Source: Trueperaceae bacterium (GTDB taxonomy: Bacteria; Deinococcota; Deinococci; Deinococcales; Trueperaceae). From it: a stretch of DNA of 41,757 nucleotides. Within the stretch, counting starts at the first letter, position 1. The number at the start of each line of letters is the position of its first letter. The translations under genes were made by a program, and so were the position numbers. Under the pieces are notes generated by a model. That model was not told the DNA's origin, did no database searches, and saw only the letters and a program-made list of their open reading frames with translations. Below, piece after piece: positions 34,888 through 41,757 of this stretch. The stretch spans positions 1-41,757 of the forward strand of contig JAABRX010000006.1 of assembly GCA_011390675.1 (NCBI GenBank), read 5' to 3'.

Positions 34888-37820
34888 CGGGACGCAGCGT
34901 CGTGCGCAGGGCCGGCCGCGCGTTCGTGGCGCTGGTCGCCTGCCTCGCGCTCGCCGGCGCGGCGTGGGCCGCGACCCTGACCGTCGACACCGGGGCCGAT
35001 CCCGACGCGCGCCTGGAGCTGCGCACCTACACCCTGCCCGACGGCTCCGAGGCGGAGTTGATCGTCTTGAGCGGGACCTCGGTGACGGTCACCGTCGACG
35101 ACGTGACCATCGAGGGCCAACGCCTCGAGATCGACGTCGCCGGACGCATCGTCCGCGTGGTCGGGCCCGGGTCCTTCCTCCGCGGCGACGAACGGGTCGA
35201 GGGCCGCGACCTCGAGGTCGACCTCGCCGAGGAGCGCGTGCGCGCGATCGAGGCCATCGTGTTCACGAGCGCGATCGACGTCGAGGGTGCGCTCGCGGAG
35301 CGGCTGCCCGGCCAGGTGACCTTCGCGAACGCGTTCGCGTCGCCCTGCACGCGCTGCGACCAGGAGATCCCCGACTACGGCTTCCGGGCGGCCCGGATGG
35401 TGCTCTACCCCGGCGATCGGCTCGTCGCGTTCGACGCCGTCGTCATGGTGCGCGGCGTGGACCTGTTCGGACTGCCGGTCCTGGTCCTTCCGCTGGCGAC
35501 GGGCGACCGCCAACCGCAGCTGCTCGTCCGCAGCGGCACGGGCGCCGAGCGCGCCGAGGTGCGGGTGCGCTGGCCCTACGTGGCCGGCGACTCGGCGCTC
35601 GGCACGTTCACGGTGCGCTACCTCGCCGAGGTCGACCCGGCGCGCGACGGGGGCCTCACCGGCCGCCTGCTGGGCGGTGCGGTCGAGGCGAGCGCGTTCG
35701 GCTTCGAGCTCGACCACCGCGCGTACGACGCGCTCGGCACGGCCGTGCTCCGGGTCGCGTTCGATCCCGGCCGTGGCCCCGACCCCACCGATCCGGACCG
35801 GCCGGAGACGCCCGGCACCTGGACCGTGCGCGCGGCGTACGCGACCGAACCCGACGGACCGAGCCCGGCGATCGACCTGGAACTCGCGCGCGACGACGCG
35901 CGGACCTCGGGCCGCTGGACCTATCGGGCCTCGCTCGTGGGCATCGGCTCCGGGGTCCGGGGCACCGTCGACGCGCAGGGCTTCGTGGATTCCGATCCGG
36001 ACGTCGATCCGCGCACCCCGCCGGCCTACGCGGGGCGCTCGGTCCCGCGGCGCACCGGGGTGCGCTTGCGGCTCGAGCCGCTCGACACCACCCCGTGGCG
36101 CGTGAGCCGCCTGCAGGTCACCGCCGCGCTCCTCGACCTCGGCGTCTTCGAGGACGTGGCGAACCCGGCCAACCGGCAGGCGGCCACCCAGGGGATCGTC
36201 TCCGGCGGGCGGGCGCTCGCGGCCCATACCGTCCGGCTCGAACCGATCGCGCTGTGGACCGGCGCGCGCCTCGAAGCGGACAACGGCTTCGAGGGGCGGT
36301 ACTACGGCACCGGCGAGCGCGCGATCACCTGGCGCACGCGGGTCGGGTTCGACCAGCAGTTCGGCGCCGCCGGCCAACTCGGGTTGGCGTTCCTGCGCGA
36401 CGTCGAGGAGGGCGAGACGCCGTTCCGCTTCGACGCCGCCTCGCCCCGCGCGCGCACCGAGATCACCAGCCGGCTCTCGGTCCGGCTCGCACCGTGGATC
36501 GCGGTCGCGAGCGACGGCGGCTACGTGTTCACGGACGCCCGGCGCCCCGAGACCGTCGGCTGGCAGCCGCTGAACTCGACCCTGACGCTGTTCCAGGACC
36601 GACCATGGGTCGACGCGTCGCTCGCCCACCGCTGGCCGATCGCCGACGACGACCCGGGCACGCTGACCGCCCGCCTCGGGGTGCAGGGGCGCAGCGGCGA
36701 CGCCGAGGTCCGCTCGTCGGTGACGCAGGTGATCGACCTCCAGGCCGATGTCGGTCCGCCGCGGGTCGACGAAGGGCGCACGACGCTGGCCTGGCGCGCC
36801 GCGCTCGACCGGGTGGCGGCCCTGTCGTTCGACGCCACCCACGTGGCGGCCGACGCCGAGGGTGTGCCGGGGTGGAGCGAGGGGCGCGCGAGCGCGTCGC
36901 TCGGCAGCCTGCGCGCCGGCGACGCGCGGCCCGGCGTGCAGCTCGACGCGCGCCTCGACCTGAGCGAGCTGCGCGTGACCGAGCTCTCCGTCCTGGTGCG
37001 CGCCGACGTGGGGCCGGTCGCGGTCGAGCTGCGCGAGCGCATCGAGCTCCCGACGGCGGTCGTCGCGGACGCGCGGATGCAGGCGACCTGGCGTGGCATC
37101 GCCACGCTGGACGTTCGCGGGGTCGCCTGGCTGCCGCCGGAGTGGCTCGGCCACGGTGCCCCCGAGCCGCGCCGGCGGACGCTGAGCGTGCGCTTGGTCG
37201 ACGCGCCCGAGCGCCTCGCACCGCGATGGGAGGCGACCTGGCGGACGACGCTCGATCCGGACCTGGACGCCGACGGCGGGCGCCGCGATACCCGCTTCGA
37301 GGTGCGGTTGGCCTTGGTGCAGGAGCAGTTGGGCCCGGTCGCACTGAGCCTCGACGGGCTGGCCGAGTGGCAGCTCGCCGATGCCGTCCAGGACGAGACC
37401 TACCTGCGCCGGGCGGCCATCACGTTCGGGGCGGACGCGTGGGAACGGGTCGGACTCCAGGGTCGACTCGGGTACCAGGGGGCGTGGGACGCCGCCGCGG
37501 GCGAGTACGCGCGCAGCACGTTGTCGATCGAGGACCTGACGCTCGCGGTGCGCGCGAGCGACGAATGGCTGGTCGGGGCCCGCTTGACCGACGTGTGGGA
37601 GTTGACCGGCACGGACGCGGCGCGCTCACCGTGGACCGTGCGGCCGGAGGTGTTCTTCGTGTGGGACCGCTGCTGTTGGGCGTTGGTGGGGGCGTGGGAC
37701 GCCGCGACCGGGTCGGTGCGCATCGCGTTGACCGGTCCCGGAGGCGGCACCGGCCTCTCCGAGGTGTTCGAGACCGACCTGGCGCTGCCGCGGGCACCGC
37801 TGCGCGAGGAAGCGCCGTGA
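34884..37820 (+). CDS. LptD-like outer-membrane protein
   Basis: A 978-aa secreted protein with a signal peptide (cleavage near residue 30, AAWAATL), an OstA/LptA-like N-terminal beta-jellyroll (about 30-150) and a long beta-strand-rich C-terminal part suited to an outer-membrane barrel. Cysteines occur as C155/C158 (SPCTRC) and a C-terminal pair C930-C931 in RCCWALV, recalling the CC pair and disulfide pattern of LptD. The final residue is not aromatic, unlike many barrels. Its ATG overlaps the permease stop, and its stop overlaps the GTG of a lipoprotein gene. It probably receives the lipid moved by the LptF/G pair. Confidence 0.82.
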   Translation: MTGRSVVRRAGRAFVALVACLALAGAAWAATLTVDTGADPDARLELRTYTLPDGSEAELIVLSGTSVTVTVDDVTIEGQRLEIDVAGRIVRVVGPGSFLRGDERVEGRDLEVDLAEERVRAIEAIVFTSAIDVEGALAERLPGQVTFANAFASPCTRCDQEIPDYGFRAARMVLYPGDRLVAFDAVVMVRGVDLFGLPVLVLPLATGDRQPQLLVRSGTGAERAEVRVRWPYVAGDSALGTFTVRYLAEVDPARDGGLTGRLLGGAVEASAFGFELDHRAYDALGTAVLRVAFDPGRGPDPTDPDRPETPGTWTVRAAYATEPDGPSPAIDLELARDDARTSGRWTYRASLVGIGSGVRGTVDAQGFVDSDPDVDPRTPPAYAGRSVPRRTGVRLRLEPLDTTPWRVSRLQVTAALLDLGVFEDVANPANRQAATQGIVSGGRALAAHTVRLEPIALWTGARLEADNGFEGRYYGTGERAITWRTRVGFDQQFGAAGQLGLAFLRDVEEGETPFRFDAASPRARTEITSRLSVRLAPWIAVASDGGYVFTDARRPETVGWQPLNSTLTLFQDRPWVDASLAHRWPIADDDPGTLTARLGVQGRSGDAEVRSSVTQVIDLQADVGPPRVDEGRTTLAWRAALDRVAALSFDATHVAADAEGVPGWSEGRASASLGSLRAGDARPGVQLDARLDLSELRVTELSVLVRADVGPVAVELRERIELPTAVVADARMQATWRGIATLDVRGVAWLPPEWLGHGAPEPRRRTLSVRLVDAPERLAPRWEATWRTTLDPDLDADGGRRDTRFEVRLALVQEQLGPVALSLDGLAEWQLADAVQDETYLRRAAITFGADAWERVGLQGRLGYQGAWDAAAGEYARSTLSIEDLTLAVRASDEWLVGARLTDVWELTGTDAARSPWTVRPEVFFVWDRCCWALVGAWDAATGSVRIALTGPGGGTGLSEVFETDLALPRAPLREEAP

Positions 37821-39010
37821 GGGCCGCCCGCGCGCTCGTCTTCGCCGCGGCGGCAGCGCTGCTCGTGAGCGGTTGCACGGGCACGTCGACCCCCTCGCTG
37901 CCGACGCTGCTCGTGGTGGCGCGCACGACGCCGCCGAGTCTGGCGCTCGTCGCGCTCGACCTGACGCCGACGAGCCGGGCGCTCCGGCTGGTCGCCCCTA
38001 CCGCGTTCACGTTCGACGCCGGCACCACGCTGGTGGCGCTCGACGCGACGCCGCGCGAAGGGGTGCCGGCGGCCGCATGGGTGCTCACGACGGACGCGGG
38101 CGGGGCGAACGCGGCGCTCCACCGGTTCGACCTGACGGACCTTGAGGACGATCCGACCACCACCGTGCCCCGGGTGGGGGCGCCGTTCGCGCTGACCGAT
38201 GGCGACCGGGCGTGGGAATCCGGTCTGGAACTCGAAGGGCCGTACCAGGGCCCGATCTGCCCGCGGCAGGCGGTCGTCGGTGGTCCGGCTGCGAGCCCCG
38301 ACCGGTACGTCGCGCTCTGGGACCTCTGCGATGGGGAAGCATCGGACCTGGGTCGCGTGCACGTCGTCGACCTCGACTCCGGCATCGTCCGGAACTGGTC
38401 CGAACCGGCCCCGTACGACGCGGTCGGCATCCGAGCCGGAGTCACCGACGCCGCGACCTTCACGACCGTGCGCGTCGCGGTCGGCGAGGACCGCGTCCTC
38501 GAGACACGCCGCTTCGCCGATCCGGTCGCCACGACCGGCGTCGAGGCCAGCGTGCCCGGTGAGGACGACCTGCTCGACCTCTCCGTGGCGCGCGCCACCT
38601 GGTGGACGCTCGTCCGTCCGGCGAGCGGCGACCCCGAGATCCGCAGCTTCGCTCCGGACGCGACCCCCGCCACGCGGCCTGCGTTCGCGGCGGCCGCGCG
38701 GCTGTTCGTCGGCGGGGGTCCCGGCGCGATCGCCTTCGGGCCGAACCAGGCGCAGGTCGTCTTCGCCGACGGAGCGTCGGTGTCGACGCCGGTCGCCGTG
38801 GTCGGCGTGGGCGCAGCGCCGGCCGCCGTCGCGGCGACGGTCGAAGCCAACGACTACGCGGTCGTCGCGACGACCGGGGGCACCCTCTGCGCGTTGGACG
38901 TGCGCGTCGCGGCGATCTCGCCGGCGTGCGAGTTCGTCCTCACGGCTCCCGAGCTGACGGGGCCACGCTTCCTGACCTGGACCTACGCGGCGCCGTCCGC
39001 CGCGCCCTGA
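37817..39010 (+). CDS. Predicted lipoprotein coupled to the LptD-like gene
   Basis: A 397-aa protein with a lipobox LVSGC (lipidated C20) and a beta-rich remainder that looks like a propeller-type fold; no family recognised. It starts at a GTG inside the stop of the LptD-like gene, so it belongs to that operon. It could be a partner of the outer-membrane protein, playing a part like LptE, but it is about twice LptE's size and no homology is seen. Its 3' end overlaps convergent plsX by 28 bp. Confidence 0.75.
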   Translation: MRAARALVFAAAAALLVSGCTGTSTPSLPTLLVVARTTPPSLALVALDLTPTSRALRLVAPTAFTFDAGTTLVALDATPREGVPAAAWVLTTDAGGANAALHRFDLTDLEDDPTTTVPRVGAPFALTDGDRAWESGLELEGPYQGPICPRQAVVGGPAASPDRYVALWDLCDGEASDLGRVHVVDLDSGIVRNWSEPAPYDAVGIRAGVTDAATFTTVRVAVGEDRVLETRRFADPVATTGVEASVPGEDDLLDLSVARATWWTLVRPASGDPEIRSFAPDATPATRPAFAAAARLFVGGGPGAIAFGPNQAQVVFADGASVSTPVAVVGVGAAPAAVAATVEANDYAVVATTGGTLCALDVRVAAISPACEFVLTAPELTGPRFLTWTYAAPSAAP

Positions 39011-40035
39011 GCCGCGGCCTCCGCCTCGCCGATCGCCGCCACCCCGGCGGTGATGCGGTCGAGCACGCCTGCGTCGATCATGCGTCCGGCCGTCTGGATC
39101 GCGTTGCGCACGGCCCGCGCGTCGGCCGAACCGTGGCCGATGAACGCGTAGCCGGCGACCCCCAGCAGCGGCTGAGCGCCGTACGTGCCTGGGTCGAGCC
39201 GATCGGCGATGGAGCGCAGCGCCGGCTTGACCAACAACCCGCCGATCTTCGCGCGCCACGAGGACCGGAGCGCGTCGCGCACGAGCCCGAAGATCACCTT
39301 CGCCTCGCCCTCGGCGAGCTTGAGCATCACGTTCCCGGTGAAGCCGTCGGTGACGACCACGTCGGTGGTGCCGGCGAGCAGGTCGCGGCCCTCGACGTTG
39401 CCGTGGAAGCGCACGCCCGGCGTCGACTTGAGGAGCGTGTGGGCCGCGAGCGCGAGCTCGTTCCCCTTCCCCTCCTCCTCGCCGATCGACATGAGCCCCA
39501 CCGAGGGCTCGGCGCGGTCGTAGAAGGCGCGCGCGTAGACGCTGCCCATCACCGCGAACTGCTGCAACCACGCGGGCCGGCAATCGGCGTTGGCCCCCGC
39601 GTCGATGAGCGCGCAGTACCCGGTCTTGGTCGGGATGTTCGCGAGGATCGCGGGGCGATCGACGCCCGGCAGCCGACCCAGCACGAGCAGCGCGGAGGCC
39701 ATGGTGGCCCCCGAGTGCCCCATCGACACGACCGCCGAGGCCCGCCCCTCCTTGACCAGCCGCGTCGCGACGACCACGGACGCCTCCTTGCGGCGGCGCA
39801 CGTCGCTGGCGTGGTCGTCCATGCCGATCACGTCGGGAGCGTGCTCGATCGGGAGATCGCCGCCGCGTGCGCGCAGGGTGGCTTCGAGGCGCTCGCGGTC
39901 GCCCACCAGGAGCACCGAGAGGCCGGCGGCCGCGGCCTGGAGGGCGCCGTCGACGGCGGCATCGGGCATCCGGTCGCCACCCATGGCGTCCAGGGCGATC
40001 GGGAGGTCGGCGAGGGGGCGGGGGGCGTCGCTCAT
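38983..40035 (-). CDS. plsX: Phosphate acyltransferase PlsX
   Basis: A 350-aa enzyme that makes acyl-phosphate from acyl-ACP for phospholipid synthesis. It has LDAMGGDRMP at the N-terminus, VVSMGHSGATMASALL, GANADCRP, MSIGEEEGKGN, and DGFTGNVMLKLAEG, all typical of PlsX. The length is normal. The ATG at 40035 lies 6 nt after TAGCAT. It is divergent from rluD, with which it shares a 41-bp promoter region, and overlaps the convergent lipoprotein gene by 28 bp. Confidence 0.97.
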   Translation of the reverse strand: MSDAPRPLADLPIALDAMGGDRMPDAAVDGALQAAAAGLSVLLVGDRERLEATLRARGGDLPIEHAPDVIGMDDHASDVRRRKEASVVVATRLVKEGRASAVVSMGHSGATMASALLVLGRLPGVDRPAILANIPTKTGYCALIDAGANADCRPAWLQQFAVMGSVYARAFYDRAEPSVGLMSIGEEEGKGNELALAAHTLLKSTPGVRFHGNVEGRDLLAGTTDVVVTDGFTGNVMLKLAEGEAKVIFGLVRDALRSSWRAKIGGLLVKPALRSIADRLDPGTYGAQPLLGVAGYAFIGHGSADARAVRNAIQTAGRMIDAGVLDRITAGVAAIGEAEAAAQGAADGAA

Positions 40036-40041
40036 GGCCCC

Positions 40042-40047
40042 ATGCTA
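40042..40047 (-). promoter_or_regulatory. Leaderless-type -10 for plsX
   Basis: TAGCAT on the minus strand, 6 nt before the ATG at 40035. It forms an inverted repeat with the rluD element. Confidence 0.65.
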
Positions 40048-40063
40048 CGCGGGGGGCGCGGGC

Positions 40064-40069
40064 TAGCAT
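40064..40069 (+). promoter_or_regulatory. Leaderless-type -10 for the RluA-family gene
   Basis: TAGCAT, 7 nt before the GTG at 40077. CATGCTA (40041-40047) and TAGCATG (40064-40070) are exact inverted copies 16 bp apart, so each promoter's -10 sits close to the -35 position of the other. Confidence 0.65.
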
Positions 40070-40076
40070 GCGGGGC

Positions 40077-41015
40077 GTGGACGTCCGTACCTTCGAAGCT
40101 CCCGCCGGCGAACGGCTCGACGTGGCCATCGCCCAGGCGCTGGAGCTGTCGCGCACCTACGCCAAGGACCTGATCGACGAGGGCTACGTGACGCTCGACG
40201 GCCGTCCGGTCGGCAAGCCCGCGACCAAGCTGAGCGGGGATGAACTCGTGTCCGTCCTCCTGCCGCCGCCGCGCCCCCACCACGTCGAGCCCGAGGACGT
40301 CGAGCTCTACGTGATCTACCAGGACGACGACCTGGCCGCCATCGACAAGCCGCCCGGCATGACCGCCCACCCGACCGCCACGTTGCGCACGGGCACCGTC
40401 GTGAACGCGCTGCTCGGTCGGATGCAGCTGAGCAAGGAACGGCTGATGGACCCGACCGACGAGGCGTACCGACCGGGGATCGTGCACCGGCTCGACAAGG
40501 ACACGTCGGGCGTGATGGTCGTCGCGAAGCACGACGAAGCGCACCGCGAGCTCGCGGCGGCGTTCAAGAAGCGCTTGACCGAGAAGGCCTACGTGGCGAT
40601 CGCCGTGGGTTCGTTGCCCGACGAGGTGCACGTCGACGCCGCGATCGGCCGCCATCCGGTCGAGCGCCAGCGCATGACGGTCGGCGGCAGCAACCCCAAG
40701 TCGGCGTCCACCATCGTGCGGGTGCTGGCCCGCGCGCCGGGCTTCGTCCTGGTCCGCTGCCTGCCGCACAGCGGGCGCACCCACCAGATCCGGGTGCACC
40801 TCGCGCACCTGGGGGCGCCGATCCTGGGCGACGCGGTCTACGGGCGTCCGTCGCCGTCGATCGGGCGCCAAGCGCTCCACGCCCAGCGCCTGACCGTGCC
40901 GCACCCGCGCGACCATCAGGCGATCACCTTCCAAGCGCAGGTGCCCACCGACATGGTGGAAGCGTGGTTGGCGGTGGGCGGGAGCTGGCCCGTCGCCGGG
41001 GCCGAGGACTTGTGA
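40077..41015 (+). CDS. rluD: RluA-family pseudouridine synthase (RluD-like)
   Basis: A 312-aa enzyme that isomerises uridine in RNA, probably 23S rRNA. An S4 RNA-binding domain at about 12-60 precedes the catalytic domain, where D140 lies in IVHRLDKDTSG. YVAIAVG and RTHQIRVHLAHLG are further family markers. An S4 domain is typical of RluC/RluD, and RluD is the more likely call, but the exact target uridines cannot be read from sequence. The GTG at 40077 is set by TAGCAT 7 nt upstream. Its stop overlaps a possible GTG of the next gene. Confidence 0.92.
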   Translation: MDVRTFEAPAGERLDVAIAQALELSRTYAKDLIDEGYVTLDGRPVGKPATKLSGDELVSVLLPPPRPHHVEPEDVELYVIYQDDDLAAIDKPPGMTAHPTATLRTGTVVNALLGRMQLSKERLMDPTDEAYRPGIVHRLDKDTSGVMVVAKHDEAHRELAAAFKKRLTEKAYVAIAVGSLPDEVHVDAAIGRHPVERQRMTVGGSNPKSASTIVRVLARAPGFVLVRCLPHSGRTHQIRVHLAHLGAPILGDAVYGRPSPSIGRQALHAQRLTVPHPRDHQAITFQAQVPTDMVEAWLAVGGSWPVAGAEDL

Positions 41016-41056
41016 CCGCCACGCCCGCGACCGCCACGCCCGAGGAGAGGACCCTC

Positions 41057-41757
41057 ATGGACCCCCGCTCGCTCTTCGACCTCACCGGCCGGCAGGCGCT
41101 CGTCATCGGCGCCGGCTCCGGGATCGGCGCCGCCATCGCCGAAGGGCTCGCGGGCGTCGGGGCCGCGGTCGCCTGCGCCGACGTCCGCGCGGACGCGGCC
41201 GAACGCACCGCCGATGCGATCCGCGCACGCGGCGGCAGCGCCACGAGCCATGCGGTCGACGCGACCGACGAGGCCGGCGTCGAAGGGCTCGTCGCCTCGC
41301 TGCCGCGGCTCGACGCCTGCGTCGCCACCCCGGCCGTCAACGTGCGCAAGCCGCTGCTCGACACGAGCGTCGACGAGTTCGAGCGCGTCGTGCGCCTGAA
41401 CCTGTTGGGGAGCTTCGTGGTGCTGCGGGCAGCCGGACGCCGGATGGCCGCCGCCGGCTCGGGTTCGATCGTGGTGCTCTCGTCCATCCGCGCTCAGGTG
41501 GTGGAGCCGGGCCAAGGCGTGTACGCGGCCACCAAGGCCGGCACGCTGCAGATGGTGCGCGCGCTGGCCGCCGAGCTCGGGCCGCGCAACGTGCGCGCCA
41601 ACGCGCTCGCGCCGGGCGTGGTGGAGACGCCCTTGACCGCACCCATCAAGGCGCAGCCGGACTGGTACCGCGCCTACGCCGAGAAGTCCGCCCTGGGGCG
41701 CTGGGCCCAGCCCAGCGAGCTCGTGGGCCCCGCGATCTACCTCTGCTCCGACGCGTC
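41057..41757 (+). CDS. Short-chain dehydrogenase/reductase, 3' truncated by the window end
   Basis: At least 233 residues of a classical SDR with the NAD(P)-binding GAGSGIG (about 18-24) and the catalytic S143, Y156 and K160. It is cut before the stop. It is similar in layout to gluconate or 3-oxoacyl-ACP dehydrogenases; the substrate is not identifiable. I start it at the ATG at 41057, which has GGAGAGG 6 nt upstream. An in-frame GTG at 41012 that overlaps the rluD stop is possible but would add a low-complexity Thr/Ala/Pro leader. It probably shares the rluD transcript. Confidence 0.88.
   Translation, partial: MDPRSLFDLTGRQALVIGAGSGIGAAIAEGLAGVGAAVACADVRADAAERTADAIRARGGSATSHAVDATDEAGVEGLVASLPRLDACVATPAVNVRKPLLDTSVDEFERVVRLNLLGSFVVLRAAGRRMAAAGSGSIVVLSSIRAQVVEPGQGVYAATKAGTLQMVRALAAELGPRNVRANALAPGVVETPLTAPIKAQPDWYRAYAEKSALGRWAQPSELVGPAIYLCSDA

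Overview
The window is a very GC-rich, densely packed bacterial chromosome segment with no mobile element, CRISPR array, rRNA or tRNA gene that I can see. I infer a Deinococcota-type organism, perhaps a Trueperaceae-like lineage. The clues are a short GyrB (651 aa) with E42/N46 at the usual positions, many Deinococcus-style leaderless promoters (TANNNT 6-7 nt before the start codon), and an LptF-LptG-LptD-like operon. This placement is inference from sequence features; no database search was run.

Layout. 1-1751: end of a respiratory operon, with the 3' part of an alternative complex III ActF subunit and a membrane-anchored monoheme cytochrome c. 1975-6350: secreted two-CBM41 pullulanase coupled to a D-2-hydroxyacid dehydrogenase. 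6429-9875 (minus): gyrB and proA. 9942-10679: a short-chain dehydrogenase lacking the usual catalytic serine. 10693-14070 (minus): YtcJ-type amidohydrolase, RNHCP zinc-ribbon protein and class II photolyase, each with its own promoter. 14174-17560: an ABC-F ATPase with an extra C-terminal domain, then a DUF3810 metalloprotease-like membrane protein. 17557-21849 (minus): M3 oligopeptidase and a PAS/degenerate GGDEF/EAL protein. 22149-23108: thioredoxin reductase. 23125-26209 (minus): ABC-2 exporter plus a secreted SPOR protein. 26265-28922 (minus): multi-ATP-cone P-loop kinase, Nudix CoA pyrophosphatase and MazG. 28993-32701 (minus): PgeF-like protein, TrmB with a C-terminal extension, DUF4388 protein and a nitrilase-family amidase. 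32750-39010: lptF-lptG-lptD-like-lipoprotein operon with stop/start overlaps at every junction. 38983-40035 (minus): plsX. 40077 to the end: RluA-family pseudouridine synthase and a truncated SDR.

How the parts relate. Most genes are housekeeping (DNA supercoiling and repair, proline, phospholipid, tRNA/rRNA modification, nucleotide clean-up), with envelope and starch-degradation modules added. The most striking feature is regulatory. At least eleven genes have a TANNNT hexamer 6-7 nt before the start codon and no Shine-Dalgarno. In three tandem pairs the hexamer's TAG is also the stop codon of the gene upstream. The lpt-like operon is the other highlight: a complete-looking LPS-export bridge in a lineage (if the assignment is right) not known to make LPS.
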